Shown: positions 51,380 through 60,620 of the stretch, in pieces
Position numbering within the stretch: the first letter of the stretch is position 1
Layout: every line of letters starts with the position of its first letter
Assembly (NCBI GenBank): GCA_019359235.1
Contig: JAHHHT010000016.1
Coordinates: 62,001 to 126,000, forward strand
Origin: Oscillatoria princeps RMCB-10
GTDB lineage: Bacteria > Cyanobacteriota > Cyanobacteriia > Cyanobacteriales > Oscillatoriaceae
DNA: 64,000 nt
Direction of reading: 5' to 3'
Notes under the pieces: generated by a model
What the model saw: only the letters and a program-made list of their open reading frames with translations
Databases searched by the model: none
Told to the model about the DNA's origin: nothing
Position numbers and translations under genes: made by a program

Positions 51380-54300
51380 ATGGACATTCAACGATTTATC
51401 GAACAGCTGCCCAGTTTTTACGAAAACTGGGGTTTACCGTCTGTGCTACCCAAGTCCCAGCGATTTCAGCAGGTGCTTGACCGAGTGGAAGGCATGACAG
51501 CGGCTAACATCATGCAGTTACTCAATTTTGCAGTGGGCTGCATGGAACCCGGGGAAGTATATTGCGAAATAGGCTGCTTGCGGGGAGCTAGCCTAATCGG
51601 GGCTCTCCTTGACCATCCGGAGCCGATGGCCTGTGCGGTGGATGATTTTTCTGAATTCGACGACTCGGGCGAAAATTTGCAAAAACTTACGGAAAACCTA
51701 GCCGAATTCAATCTTGAGGATCGAGTCTTTTTCTGCCAGGAAAACTTTGAAAACTTTTTCTCAGACCTGCGAGAGATTGGTTCGGAAGAAAAGATTGGGG
51801 TGTATTATTATGATGGCCGGCATGACTACAGGTCGCAACTTTTAAGTCTCCTGCTGGTCAGACCTTTTCTGGCGGACAAAGCTCTGATTATTGTAAGTGA
51901 GGCTAATTCCGAGTCAGTTCAGCAAGCAACCCGCGACTTCCTGGCTGCTAGCGAGCAAAGCAGTTTGCTGTTTAATTGGAATTCCGACCGGCATTTTAGC
52001 GAGACCTTCTGGAATGGAATTATTGTCCTGGCTTGGGAAGCCGATACAATTCTAGAACGGGGCGAAATGAATGCAGACAGCCAGCTAGAGCGCCAGCAAT
52101 CTGTAATAGAAGCAATCTCCAATTTGCAAACAGAGCGGAAACGGGAGGAGCTTAAGAAGCTTTACAAAGAGGCGACGAATACACTGTACTTGGAGCGCCG
52201 CTATGATGAAGCCGAGCGCATGTTGAAAACAGTGCTGCTGCATGAGAGTGCCAATATCGACGCTTGGATGACTCTAGGAATACTGTACTCTCTGAGCCAA
52301 AGATATACTGAAGCGATTGAAGCGCTCCTGAAATGCCTGCAAATTGATGCCTCGAACGCGGTAATCCATTACAATTTAGGCACATTTTTTGAGAAGGCTG
52401 GGGACGTATATCAAGCGATTGAGGCTTACAGGCACGCAATAGATTTGCAGCCTAACTTAACTGATGCTTGCAATAATTTGGGCAATATTTTGTGCAAATT
52501 AGGACGGTTTGAAGAAGCTGAGTCAGTGATTCAGAAAGCGATTTCACACAGGCCGTCTGAGTTCGGATACTATATAAGTTTGGGCAATCTTATGATGGCT
52601 CAGTCTAAATACGACGAAGCCATAGAAGCTTATCAAAAAGCGAGAAGCTTAAAGCCTGATGAGGCTGATATCCTCTACAACTTGGGACGCGCCTTAGAAG
52701 AAAAAGAAGACAGCACGGCTTACTATTACTTGGGCCAGGCACACTTTCTCCAAGAAGAACTTGAAGACGCTGTTACTTGCTTTGGCCGGTTTTTAGAGAC
52801 TCATCAATTCAGTGATGAGAATGACTGCTTGATTTACGCTTACTGTTTAAACGAGTATGGCCACACTCAAGAAGCGCTCGCTTGTCTTACAGATCCACCT
52901 CTCTCGCAACCGGATAATTTATCTATCTCGATCGCCAGACAGTTAATTCTTCCACCTTTTTATGAGACTGAAGAGGAAATCGCTCTCTGGCGTCAGCGAT
53001 TTATTGGGGGACTGGAAGAAGTAATAGAGACAACTAATTTAGAAAAGGATGAAACTCTAAAACAAGCTGTAAGGGCTGCCGGGGTATTAAACATTTTTTA
53101 CCTGCCTTATCAAGGGTATAATGACAGAGAGTTACAGCGAAAATATGGCCATTTTATCCATGAAATCATGGCCGCTAACTCTCCTGACTGGACAAGGCCA
53201 CTGCCAGTGCCAGGTCTGGATAAAAATAGCAAAATTCGCATCGGTTATATATCCGAGCAGTTGGGGAATACTAGCGGTTCAAAATGGGCATTAGGTTGGC
53301 TCAAGAATCGTGACCGGGATAAATTTGAAGTTTACTGCTACAGTACGGGGTCGAGATTCATCGACTATAAAACAGCCAACTTTAAAGAGCTGAGCGATTA
53401 TTTCTATCACATCCCTAACAGTGTGGAAGCTGTCTGCCAACAAATTCGTTCAGATAACTTGCACGTCCTGGTTTTCTTAGCGATTGGCATGTGGGCACCG
53501 ACCGCCCAAATAGCCGGTTTGCGCCTCGCCCCCATTCAGTGCACGGCGTGGGGGCATCCCGTGACTTCTGGGTTGTCAACAGTTGACTACTTCTTGTCTG
53601 GAGATTTGCTGGAACCAGAGAACGCACAAGACCACTATACTGAACAGCTAGTTCGCCTCCCTAATTTGGGCATTTCTTACCCCAAGCCCCTGATTCCGAA
53701 CCCTACCAAAAATCGCTCGGATTTTCAGCTGCGTGACGAAGCGGTTGTCTATTTATGCTGTCAGTCTACTTTCAAATACCTGCCGCAGTACGACTTCCTC
53801 TATGCGGAGATCGCTCGACGAGTTCCTCGGGCTCAGTTTGTGTTTGTCTTTGGCTCAACCGACTTCTATAAATCAAATTCCAGTCTGCAAGGACGATTTC
53901 GCCAGCGCCTCCAGAGCGCTTTTGCAAAAGTAGGGCTGAACAGTGAGGATTATTGCGTATTTTTGACCCGTCAAGATTGGAAGGGCTACACGAGCTTGCT
54001 GCTGTGTTCAGATGTGTTTCTCGATACCCTGAGCTTTTCAGGGGGGCACACGACTTTCGATGCGGTTGCCTGCAACTTGCCGATTGTGACTTGTCCGGGT
54101 GAGTTCATGCGGGGGCGTCAGTCCTTTGGCATTTTGAGAATGCTGGGGGTGACTGATACCGTTGCCCAAAATGAAGCTGAATATATTGAGATTGCGGTGC
54201 GACTGGGATTAGACCGGCAGTGGCGGCGGGACATCTCGCAGCGCATGAGCCAGCGTCACGACTGCCTCTATGAAGATAAAATCTGTGTGGGAGGGCTCGA

Positions 54301-54913
54301 GCAGTTCTACGAGCGGGTTGTGCTCGAAAGGCTGGCGCAACAAGAAACCGCACCCCCCCAAACCGGCTCACCTCAGAAGACCGTCCTGCATGTGGGCTGT
54401 GGCCCTTACCGGCGCGACAGCCTGCACAAAACTTTCCGCACGGAGGAATGGCTTGAAGTGCGGCTAGATATCGATCCGAGCGTTAAACCAGATATAATTG
54501 GAACGATAACAGATATGAGCGGTGTGGCGAGCGAGTTCGCTGACGCACTCTACTCATCCCACAATATCGAGCATGTCTTCAATCATGAAGTGCCGGTGGC
54601 TCTGGCAGAGTTTTACCGCGTCTTGAAACCGGGTGGCTTTGCCCTGATTACTCTGCCAGATATCCAGAAAGTCGCGGAGTATGTGGCTGAGGGGAATTTA
54701 GAAGATACCCTCTATGTTTCCCCTGCGGGACCCATCGCAGCTATTGATATTCTCTACGGGTTGGGAGAGGCAATCGCTCGCGGCAACCACTACATGGCCC
54801 ACCGCACCGGCTTCACAGCCCAAAGCCTAGCTAAAAAAATGCAGGAAGCCGGTTTCCGTGACATTGAAGTGCGCCGAGAAAACCTGGATCTCTGGGCGAC
54901 AGGGTACAAATAG
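51380..54913 (+). CDS. Methyltransferase-TPR-OGT-methyltransferase fusion protein
   Basis: 1177 residues. Residues about 35-230 are a class I SAM methyltransferase domain (PGEVYCEIGCLRGASLIGAL; YYYDGRHDYRSQ), Methyltransf_24-like. Residues about 255-500 contain six or seven TPRs (e.g. YNLGTFFEKAGDVYQAIEAY, YDEAIEAYQKARSLKPDEA). Residues about 610-1000 are a GT41/OGT catalytic region: KIRIGYISEQLG, IQCTAWGHPVTSG, DVFLDTLSFSGGHTTFDA and NLPIVTCPGEFMRGRQS for UDP-sugar binding. Residues about 1010-1177 form a second methyltransferase (VLHVGCGPYRRDSL; YSSHNIEHVF; RVLKPGGFALITLPD). The probable role is modifying surface glycans or glycoproteins, with sugar transfer and methylation in one polypeptide. 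A broken TylF methyltransferase gene lies downstream. Confidence 0.9.
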   Translation: MDIQRFIEQLPSFYENWGLPSVLPKSQRFQQVLDRVEGMTAANIMQLLNFAVGCMEPGEVYCEIGCLRGASLIGALLDHPEPMACAVDDFSEFDDSGENLQKLTENLAEFNLEDRVFFCQENFENFFSDLREIGSEEKIGVYYYDGRHDYRSQLLSLLLVRPFLADKALIIVSEANSESVQQATRDFLAASEQSSLLFNWNSDRHFSETFWNGIIVLAWEADTILERGEMNADSQLERQQSVIEAISNLQTERKREELKKLYKEATNTLYLERRYDEAERMLKTVLLHESANIDAWMTLGILYSLSQRYTEAIEALLKCLQIDASNAVIHYNLGTFFEKAGDVYQAIEAYRHAIDLQPNLTDACNNLGNILCKLGRFEEAESVIQKAISHRPSEFGYYISLGNLMMAQSKYDEAIEAYQKARSLKPDEADILYNLGRALEEKEDSTAYYYLGQAHFLQEELEDAVTCFGRFLETHQFSDENDCLIYAYCLNEYGHTQEALACLTDPPLSQPDNLSISIARQLILPPFYETEEEIALWRQRFIGGLEEVIETTNLEKDETLKQAVRAAGVLNIFYLPYQGYNDRELQRKYGHFIHEIMAANSPDWTRPLPVPGLDKNSKIRIGYISEQLGNTSGSKWALGWLKNRDRDKFEVYCYSTGSRFIDYKTANFKELSDYFYHIPNSVEAVCQQIRSDNLHVLVFLAIGMWAPTAQIAGLRLAPIQCTAWGHPVTSGLSTVDYFLSGDLLEPENAQDHYTEQLVRLPNLGISYPKPLIPNPTKNRSDFQLRDEAVVYLCCQSTFKYLPQYDFLYAEIARRVPRAQFVFVFGSTDFYKSNSSLQGRFRQRLQSAFAKVGLNSEDYCVFLTRQDWKGYTSLLLCSDVFLDTLSFSGGHTTFDAVACNLPIVTCPGEFMRGRQSFGILRMLGVTDTVAQNEAEYIEIAVRLGLDRQWRRDISQRMSQRHDCLYEDKICVGGLEQFYERVVLERLAQQETAPPQTGSPQKTVLHVGCGPYRRDSLHKTFRTEEWLEVRLDIDPSVKPDIIGTITDMSGVASEFADALYSSHNIEHVFNHEVPVALAEFYRVLKPGGFALITLPDIQKVAEYVAEGNLEDTLYVSPAGPIAAIDILYGLGEAIARGNHYMAHRTGFTAQSLAKKMQEAGFRDIEVRRENLDLWATGYK

Positions 54914-55057
54914 CAGCGTGCGCACAGGGCATGGGGCATAGGGCATGGGGCATTGGCAATTTCCCCCGCTCCAGAGCTCCCCTGCTCCCCTGCTCCCCTC
55001 CCCTGCTGAATGCCCAATCCTTGCATCCAAAATCCTTGCATCCAAAATCCAAAACGG

Positions 55058-55558
55058 TCATCGGGTGCGCTGCCAGTAAACTGCGCTCCTGTCAATCGGC
55101 ACTATCTCGTCAGTGATGCCGTTTTGGTTGCGGAAATCATCAATTGCTTGACGGCAGCTGTCAAGAGTCCAGTCATCTACAATCGCGTACCCACCGATAG
55201 AAAGCTTCGGGTAAAGGTTCACTAGCGCATCCATCGTTGACTCGTACAAATCTCCGTCCAGCCGCAAAACCGCCAGCTTTTCTATCGGTGCGTGGGGCAG
55301 GGTATCCCGGAACCATCCCTTCAAGAAACGCACCCGCTCGTCGAGCAGTCCGTACCGCTCGAAGTTAGACATCACCTCGTCGAGAGATACTGCCAGAACG
55401 TCAACCAAGTGCAGATTCCATTTGGCGTCTTCTGGATACTTGGTCGGGTTTGGCGCTGGCAGTCCCTCGAACGAGTCCGCAACCCAAACTAACCGGTCGG
55501 TCACTCCGTATGCTTTTAAAATTGCCCGCATAAAGATTGTTGCCCCACCTCGCCACAC
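55058..55558 (-). pseudogene. TylF/MycF-type O-methyltransferase, 5' end removed by an insertion element
   Basis: The C-terminal 167 residues of a macrocin-O-methyltransferase-like protein are intact: VWRGGATIFMRAILKAYGV, VWVADSFEGLP, VRFLKGWFRDTLP, VLRLDGDLYESTMDAL and YAIVDDWTLDSCRQAI, including the metal-binding Asp residues. About 80 N-terminal residues normally preceding ETGVWRGG are gone: homology ends at 55558, where sequence of an IS605-type element starts. The missing part is not found on the far side of the element, so a deletion accompanied or followed the insertion. Confidence 0.85.
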
Positions 55559-55647
55559 CGAAAGAAGACCGGGAGTCTGGTAGCCCCGCATTTTCAAATC
55601 GGGGCGGAAAGACGACTCGCCTGATTTATCAGGCGTCACTTATGCCG

Positions 55648-56055
55648 TCACTTATAATGATGCGGATCGTTAATGTACGCTTCTATAATGGCTGAACTTA
55701 CCTTCCCGGTTGTGTCGTAGAAATATGCGTGAGTCCACAAATTAGGGAGTTTAAGCAGGTGCGGGAATTCCTGCCGCAAATATCTTGAAGAGCGCCCCTT
55801 AAATGCTTTAACTATTGAGTTGATAGAGGTGCTTGGAGCGTGTTCAACCAATAAGTGAACGTGGTCTGGAGCTATCTCCATGCACTTTATTATTCACTTT
55901 TTCTCTGCTGCCACCTCTGTTAATATCTGACTCAGCCTAAACTTTACGTCTCCTATTAAAACTGGTTTCCGGCGTTTAGGTATCCAGACTAGATGTACCG
56001 TCGCCGAACCGACAGAGTGGTTGTTGTGCCTATATTGCCTGCTTGTCGTCTTCAT
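55648..56055 (-). pseudogene. tnpA: IS200-type Y1 transposase with an internal stop
   Basis: The frame from ATG 56055 has the normal length of 135 residues: VHLVWIPKRRKPVL, the HUH motif DHVHLLVEH and the helix with the catalytic Tyr (IIEAYINDP). One TGA at 55894-55896 sits where the family has Trp (EKK-stop-IIKC), a single G-to-A type change. The protein would be cut before the HUH motif, so the element is not autonomous unless the stop is read through. Confidence 0.85.
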
Positions 56056-56146
56056 AATTCTTCACATATACCCCTTGACAGTCCTAAGCGCTTGTTGCTA
56101 CTGTTGATAGTGTAGCGCGATAGACAAAAGCTGGAGGTTATTAATA

Positions 56147-57682
56147 TTGGCTAGGAGTAAGACAACATCGTTCATCACGGAACTACCGTTGGTTGTAGAC
56201 AGCAAGCAAGATGCCGAATTGCTGTCCCGGTTTCAAGCGGCGCGGCAACTGTACAACGCCTGCTTGAATGAAGCGATGGTGCGGATGGAACTATTGCGCA
56301 ACTCTGATGCCTACAAAGCAGCCAAGAAAATACTTAGAGAACAAAAGTCGGAAAGAAATTTAGCTTTTGGTGATGCTCGTAAACAATATCGCTATTCAGA
56401 CTGCGACATTCAGGCGTATGCTACCATTGTCGCTAACAAATCTAAGTGGATAGGTAAAAAAGTAGATTCCAATACTCAACAGACGTTAGCCACCCGTGCG
56501 TTTAAAGCTAGCGAGAAAGTAATATTCGGACTTGCCAAAAAGGTACGCTATAAAGTCCCCACTAGGTTTAAGTCAGTAGAGGGTAAGACTAACAAACAGG
56601 GTATCCGCTGGAAGGATAACCAGTTTGTCTGGGGTAAGTTAGAGCTAACGCCAATAATTGACTGGGATAATCCGGTAATCTTGCACGGTCTTACCTCTAA
56701 GGTTAAGTATGTCCGTGTATTGTGGCGTGAACTTAATGGTAAGCGTCGTTGGTATGTTCAGTTAATTAATGAAGGAGTACCGTACCAGAAAGAGAAAAAC
56801 TTTGTCTCTGATGGAGTAGTTGGGCTAGACCTCAACATATCCAATATTGCCTTTGTGGGAGATAACGGTGCGGGATTATTACCATTTGCAGAGGGAGTGC
56901 CAACCTATGAGCGTGAGATAAAAGCCTTACAACGTCAGATGGAGAGGTCTAGACGTGCCAATAACCCCGATAACTACAATTCTGACTTTGAAGGAAAACG
57001 AGGGCGCAAGACTGTCGTCAAGAAGGGGAAGTGTAAAAAGGGGAAATCCAAATGGAATAATTCCAAGAGATCCCAGTGTGTTTCCCGTAAGAAACGTGAG
57101 TTAGAACGTAGAAAAGCTGCTTATGCAAAGTCCCAAAACCGTAAGGTGGTTAACGAGATACTTAGGCATGGCAAGAATATCAAAACCGAGAAGGTATCGA
57201 TAAAAGGCTGGCAGAAGCGTTATGGTAAAGCCATAGCTGCTAAGTCCCCAGGTTGGGTCCAATCTGAATTGAAACGCAAAGCTGAGAACGCTGGCGGTTC
57301 ATTCTATAAGTTTTCTACTCAGAAGACAGCGCTATCACAAACTCATATGAATGGTGAGCGGATTAAGAAGAAATTATCCGAGAGAGTTCATCGTGATGTA
57401 ACAGGAGTTGTGATGCACCGGGATTTATTTAGCGCTTACCTGAGTAGATACGTTGATGAGGATGACAAGCTTTCATTGCAGGATGCTAGTAATAGTTATC
57501 CAGGGACGGAGCCGTTCCTTGTGGAGGCATGGAAGCAATATCAAGAAGCCGCGAAACGAGTAGGCGAGTCCGAAAGTAGGAAGTCTCATTCTCCCTCGGA
57601 GCGGTTCTCCCGAAAGCATAGAAAGTGCCGCCAGATAGCCAACCGTAAAAAGTTAGGGCGAAAAGCTGCGCCCAATTCTTAG
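56147..57682 (+). CDS. tnpB: TnpB-family RNA-guided nuclease with degenerate zinc ribbon
   Basis: 511 residues from a TTG at 56147 with GGAGG nine bases upstream. The RuvC-like residues are Asp in VVGLDLNISNIAFVGD (near 230), Glu in IKTEKVSIKGW (near 350) and Asp in MHRDLFSAYL (near 428). Between the second and third, where TnpB normally carries two CxxC pairs, this protein reads SQTHMNGERIKKKLSERVHR with no Cys at all. A long basic region (KKGKCKKGKSKWNN) precedes the Glu motif. The guide (omega) RNA is expected to overlap the 3' end of the gene and the right-end hairpin. Intact open frame while tnpA is broken. Confidence 0.85.
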   Translation: MARSKTTSFITELPLVVDSKQDAELLSRFQAARQLYNACLNEAMVRMELLRNSDAYKAAKKILREQKSERNLAFGDARKQYRYSDCDIQAYATIVANKSKWIGKKVDSNTQQTLATRAFKASEKVIFGLAKKVRYKVPTRFKSVEGKTNKQGIRWKDNQFVWGKLELTPIIDWDNPVILHGLTSKVKYVRVLWRELNGKRRWYVQLINEGVPYQKEKNFVSDGVVGLDLNISNIAFVGDNGAGLLPFAEGVPTYEREIKALQRQMERSRRANNPDNYNSDFEGKRGRKTVVKKGKCKKGKSKWNNSKRSQCVSRKKRELERRKAAYAKSQNRKVVNEILRHGKNIKTEKVSIKGWQKRYGKAIAAKSPGWVQSELKRKAENAGGSFYKFSTQKTALSQTHMNGERIKKKLSERVHRDVTGVVMHRDLFSAYLSRYVDEDDKLSLQDASNSYPGTEPFLVEAWKQYQEAAKRVGESESRKSHSPSERFSRKHRKCRQIANRKKLGRKAAPNS

Positions 57683-57689
57683 CCTGAAT

Positions 57690-57710
57690 CCCCGTCTCTT
57701 TAGAGCGGGG
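57690..57710 (+). other. Right-end hairpin of the IS605-type element / possible omegaRNA 3' region
   Basis: CCCCG(TCTCTTTAGAG)CGGGG hairpin seven bases after the tnpB stop. In IS605 elements such hairpins mark the right end recognised by TnpA, and the adjoining transcript becomes the guide RNA. Confidence 0.5.
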
Positions 57711-57754
57711 AGTGGCTCAAGCTCCCCTCATTTTCCGACAGTCGTAAAAGAGGG

Positions 57755-59545
57755 CTACCCGATCGTCGAGAGCGGCACCCCCAGCCAGCCGGCAAAGTTT
57801 TTCTCGTGCACCGGCTTCCGGCGCTCCACCGGCACCACCTGGAAGCGAGTGGGGCGCGGCTGATCCAGAGTCACTCGCAGGGTGCGCAATTCGTCTTGGT
57901 GGAACACCGCCACCTCAATCGTGTCGCCGGCTTTGCAGTCCCTGAGGCGCTCATTGAGCTGCTCCGCCGTCACCCGGATGCCGTCAATGGCCAGCAACTC
58001 GTCACCGGCATCAATTCCCGCCAGCTGAGCCGGTGAGTTTATCTCCACAAATTTGATTAACTGCTTACCATTTTCTGCTTTAACTGTCAAGCCGGTGAAG
58101 GGCACCGGCTCGCCTTCGTGACCTGGTTGCAGCCGCAGACCAAAAGGCTCCAAGTATTCATCGAAGGGCAACTCGTCAGTCCCGTCAACGTAGCGCCCGA
58201 AGAAATCCCCCAAATCCGCACCGGCTACCGACTCGATAACCTGCTGCAGCTGTGCCGGTGTGAAGCCTATTTCGGATTTGCCAAACCGCTCCCACATGGC
58301 TCGCATCACGTCATCGAGCGAGCGCTGATTGCCGTGACGCTCTCGAATCAGCAAATCCAGCAGTAGCGATACTATTTCGCCTTTCAAATAATAGGAAATT
58401 TGGGAATTGTTGCTGTTGGCGTCCGGGCGGTAGAGCTTAATCCAGGCATCGAAACTCGACTCGCTCGCCGGCTGCACCTTCCGCCCCGGTGTGGTCTGCA
58501 CGCGGGTAATTTCCTTGCCCAAGTGTTCCAGGAAACATTTGGCATCGTAGATGCCGGCGCGTAAGGGAATCAGCAAATCGTAGTAGCTCGTGGTGCCCTC
58601 GCAAAACCACAGGGAAGGCGTGCAGTTTTCTCGTTCGTAGTCAAAGACTTCCAGCTCTTTGGGACGGATGCGCTTGACGTTCCACAGGTGGAAAAATTCG
58701 TGCGCCACCAGCTGCATGAAGCGCTCGTATTTGTCTTTGGCGCGAAAGCCCAGGCGGTTATAATTTAAGGTGCAGCTGTCTTTGTGTTCTAAACCGCCAA
58801 ATCCCTGAGAGGACAGGTGCAGCAGAAACAGGTAGCGGTTGTAGGGCAGCCCTCCAAACATTTCGGCTTCCACTTGAATGATTTTGTCGATATCGGAAAT
58901 CATCCGCTCGGGTTGGGCGTTGCCCTGCCCCCAGATAGCCAGTTCGTGGGGAATGCCGAGGACTTCAAAGTGATAGAGCCGGTGGCTGCCAATCTCGAAG
59001 GGGCTGTCCACCAAGGTGTCAAAGTCCGGGGCGCAGAAGGTGTTCCGCTGTCCCGGCACAGGGCTCAAGGCTGTGGTGACGCGCCATTCGGGGTGCGGCG
59101 GCGAGACGGTGACGCGGATCGGTTGCTTTTCAAATCCGGGCAGATAAAAGAACAGGGCGGCTCCGTTAAAATAGCCGTGGGTGGCGTCCAGGTGATTCGT
59201 CCGCACGGTCAGCTCGCTGGCAAACACCCGGTAGCGGACAGCCAGTTCAGAGACGCCGGCGGTTTGGATTTGCCAGTGATTTTTGCCAAGCTTATAGCAT
59301 ATTAATGATTTTTTGTCAAGGGTTTCTGCGGAGAAATCTTGCAGGTGTTTGACGTACTCCCGCACCAGGTAGGAGCCGGGGGTCCAAACCGGCATTTTTA
59401 AATCCAGTACGGGCGCGTGCCAGTCGCTGAGGAGCAGGGTGACTTCAAATAAGTGGGTTTCTGGCTGGGGCATGGCCACCTGGTAGTGAATGGCCGGTGC
59501 TTGGGTGGGGAGTCGGGTGGGGGGAGCTTGGGTTGCTTCTGTCAT
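57755..59545 (-). CDS. M61-family metallopeptidase with PDZ domain
   Basis: 596 residues. An N-terminal beta domain (1-170, with MPVWTPGSYLVREY) precedes the gluzincin catalytic domain with zinc motif VAHEFFHLWNVKRIRP (HEFFH) near residues 280-295 and downstream Glu in LWFCEGTTSYYDLL. A PDZ domain lies at about 490-560 (LTVKAENGKQLIKFVEINSPAQLAGIDAGDELLAIDG). Relatives are glycyl aminopeptidases. No signal peptide is seen, so a cytoplasmic role is likely. Its ATG follows directly on the TAA of the Crp/Fnr gene, so the two form an operon. Confidence 0.93.
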   Translation of the reverse strand: MTEATQAPPTRLPTQAPAIHYQVAMPQPETHLFEVTLLLSDWHAPVLDLKMPVWTPGSYLVREYVKHLQDFSAETLDKKSLICYKLGKNHWQIQTAGVSELAVRYRVFASELTVRTNHLDATHGYFNGAALFFYLPGFEKQPIRVTVSPPHPEWRVTTALSPVPGQRNTFCAPDFDTLVDSPFEIGSHRLYHFEVLGIPHELAIWGQGNAQPERMISDIDKIIQVEAEMFGGLPYNRYLFLLHLSSQGFGGLEHKDSCTLNYNRLGFRAKDKYERFMQLVAHEFFHLWNVKRIRPKELEVFDYERENCTPSLWFCEGTTSYYDLLIPLRAGIYDAKCFLEHLGKEITRVQTTPGRKVQPASESSFDAWIKLYRPDANSNNSQISYYLKGEIVSLLLDLLIRERHGNQRSLDDVMRAMWERFGKSEIGFTPAQLQQVIESVAGADLGDFFGRYVDGTDELPFDEYLEPFGLRLQPGHEGEPVPFTGLTVKAENGKQLIKFVEINSPAQLAGIDAGDELLAIDGIRVTAEQLNERLRDCKAGDTIEVAVFHQDELRTLRVTLDQPRPTRFQVVPVERRKPVHEKNFAGWLGVPLSTIG

Positions 59546-60229
59546 TTACAGGTGTCCAGCTAACTGGGTCAAAGGTTTGATATTAATTAAATGCATGGTC
59601 TGACGCTCGGCATCAATCTTGAGCCAGCCTTTTTCTTTGAGTTTTTGCATAATTTTGGTCGCTTCTTCGGCGGTGATGTCGGCGACGTCGGCTAAATCTT
59701 GGAAGGAGATGCTGTAGATTTCTATTCCCTTGTCGGTTCGCTGACCGTAGTTTTGTGCCAGGGAGATCAGGGTATTGGCTAGCTTGACTGCCGGTGGGCG
59801 GTTGCGCAGCTGGAAGCGAAAGTTGGTCTGTCGCAGACGCCGCACCATCAGCTGCAGCATGCGGTGGTGCAGCTGGGCGTCTTTGAAAAGGGTTTGGATA
59901 AATCGCTTAGCGGAGACGCTGAGCAGCCGCACCGGCGAGAGGGCAATCACGTCTGTGGAGCGGGGAGACTCGTCGAGAATGGCCATTTCGCCAAAGAAAT
60001 CGCCGCGACCCAGGATTGCCAGCGTCACGGTGCTGTCTCCGGAGAGCCGCCGGACTTTCACCCAGCCGGAGACTAAGAAGTAAAGTGCATTTCCCCAGGC
60101 ATCCTCCATCAAGACGGCTCTGTTGGCTGGGTATTCGCGCTGGTCGGCAGTGGAGAGCAGCCATTCCAATGTTTCTGGGTTGGCGGCACTGAAAAGGGGG
60201 AAAAGCTCGCTAAAAGCTTCGGTTTGCAT
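59546..60229 (-). CDS. Crp/Fnr-family transcriptional regulator
   Basis: 227 residues. An N-terminal cyclic-nucleotide-binding-type domain (20-125) contains YFLVSGWVKVRRL, LGRGDFFGEMAILDESPRSTDVIAL, the phosphate-binding cassette region with Glu and Arg-Ser, consistent with a ligand-binding CRP fold. A long dimer helix is followed by the winged-helix region (165-215, SFQDLADVADITAEEATKIMQKLKEKGWL). The FNR cysteines are absent, so it is not an Fe-S oxygen sensor. It is the first gene of an operon with the M61 peptidase. Confidence 0.92.
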   Translation of the reverse strand: MQTEAFSELFPLFSAANPETLEWLLSTADQREYPANRAVLMEDAWGNALYFLVSGWVKVRRLSGDSTVTLAILGRGDFFGEMAILDESPRSTDVIALSPVRLLSVSAKRFIQTLFKDAQLHHRMLQLMVRRLRQTNFRFQLRNRPPAVKLANTLISLAQNYGQRTDKGIEIYSISFQDLADVADITAEEATKIMQKLKEKGWLKIDAERQTMHLINIKPLTQLAGHL

Positions 60230-60620
60230 GAGAGCACGTCACGATAAGAGATTTGGTAGAGGGTGCAGTTAACAGCATTCGGCAGCTTGGCTGGCGTTGC
60301 GACACTAGAAGGATGATTGAAACTTTTTCCACGAGAAGGACGCTGTCGCGTCCCGCTGCGCTATCGAAAACCCCCTCAAGCTCCCCCTCCCCGTGTACGG
60401 GGAGGGGGTTGGGGGGTGGGGTTCTTCATCCCACGCTCTGTGCAACGCCGCTTGGGTTGGGTTGGGGAACAACGAATGGTTGCTCTTTCTTGATGATAAA
60501 GTTCCGCTCACCTGGCGTCAGGGAAAACCGGCACAATTCTTTAAAGGCTGTCTGGCGCGGGCGCTAGCCGCCCAAAGCCGCAAGGGGAAGGGCTTTGGGC
60601 GGGTCAGTTTCTGGAAATCG
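60230..60620. other. Spacer with a CCCCCTCCCCG/CGGGGAGGGGG hairpin
   Basis: 390 bp with no gene. The dispersed hairpin lies at about 60383-60410. The Crp/Fnr promoter must lie near 60240-60300 on the minus strand but is not obvious. Confidence 0.45.

Larger units (their letters stand above)
55560..57720. mobile_element. IS200/IS605-type element (tnpA pseudogene plus tnpB)
   Basis: Divergent tnpA (minus) and tnpB (plus) are framed by subterminal hairpins. The left end has GCCCCGCATTTTCAAATCGG hairpin sequence (about 55586-55610) and a GCCTGATTTATCAGGC stem (about 55618-55634). The right end has CCCCGTCTCTTTAGAGCGGG plus G (57690-57710), immediately after tnpB. Exact ends are estimated. It truncates the tylF gene and ends about 35 bp before the M61 peptidase gene. 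Confidence 0.8.
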
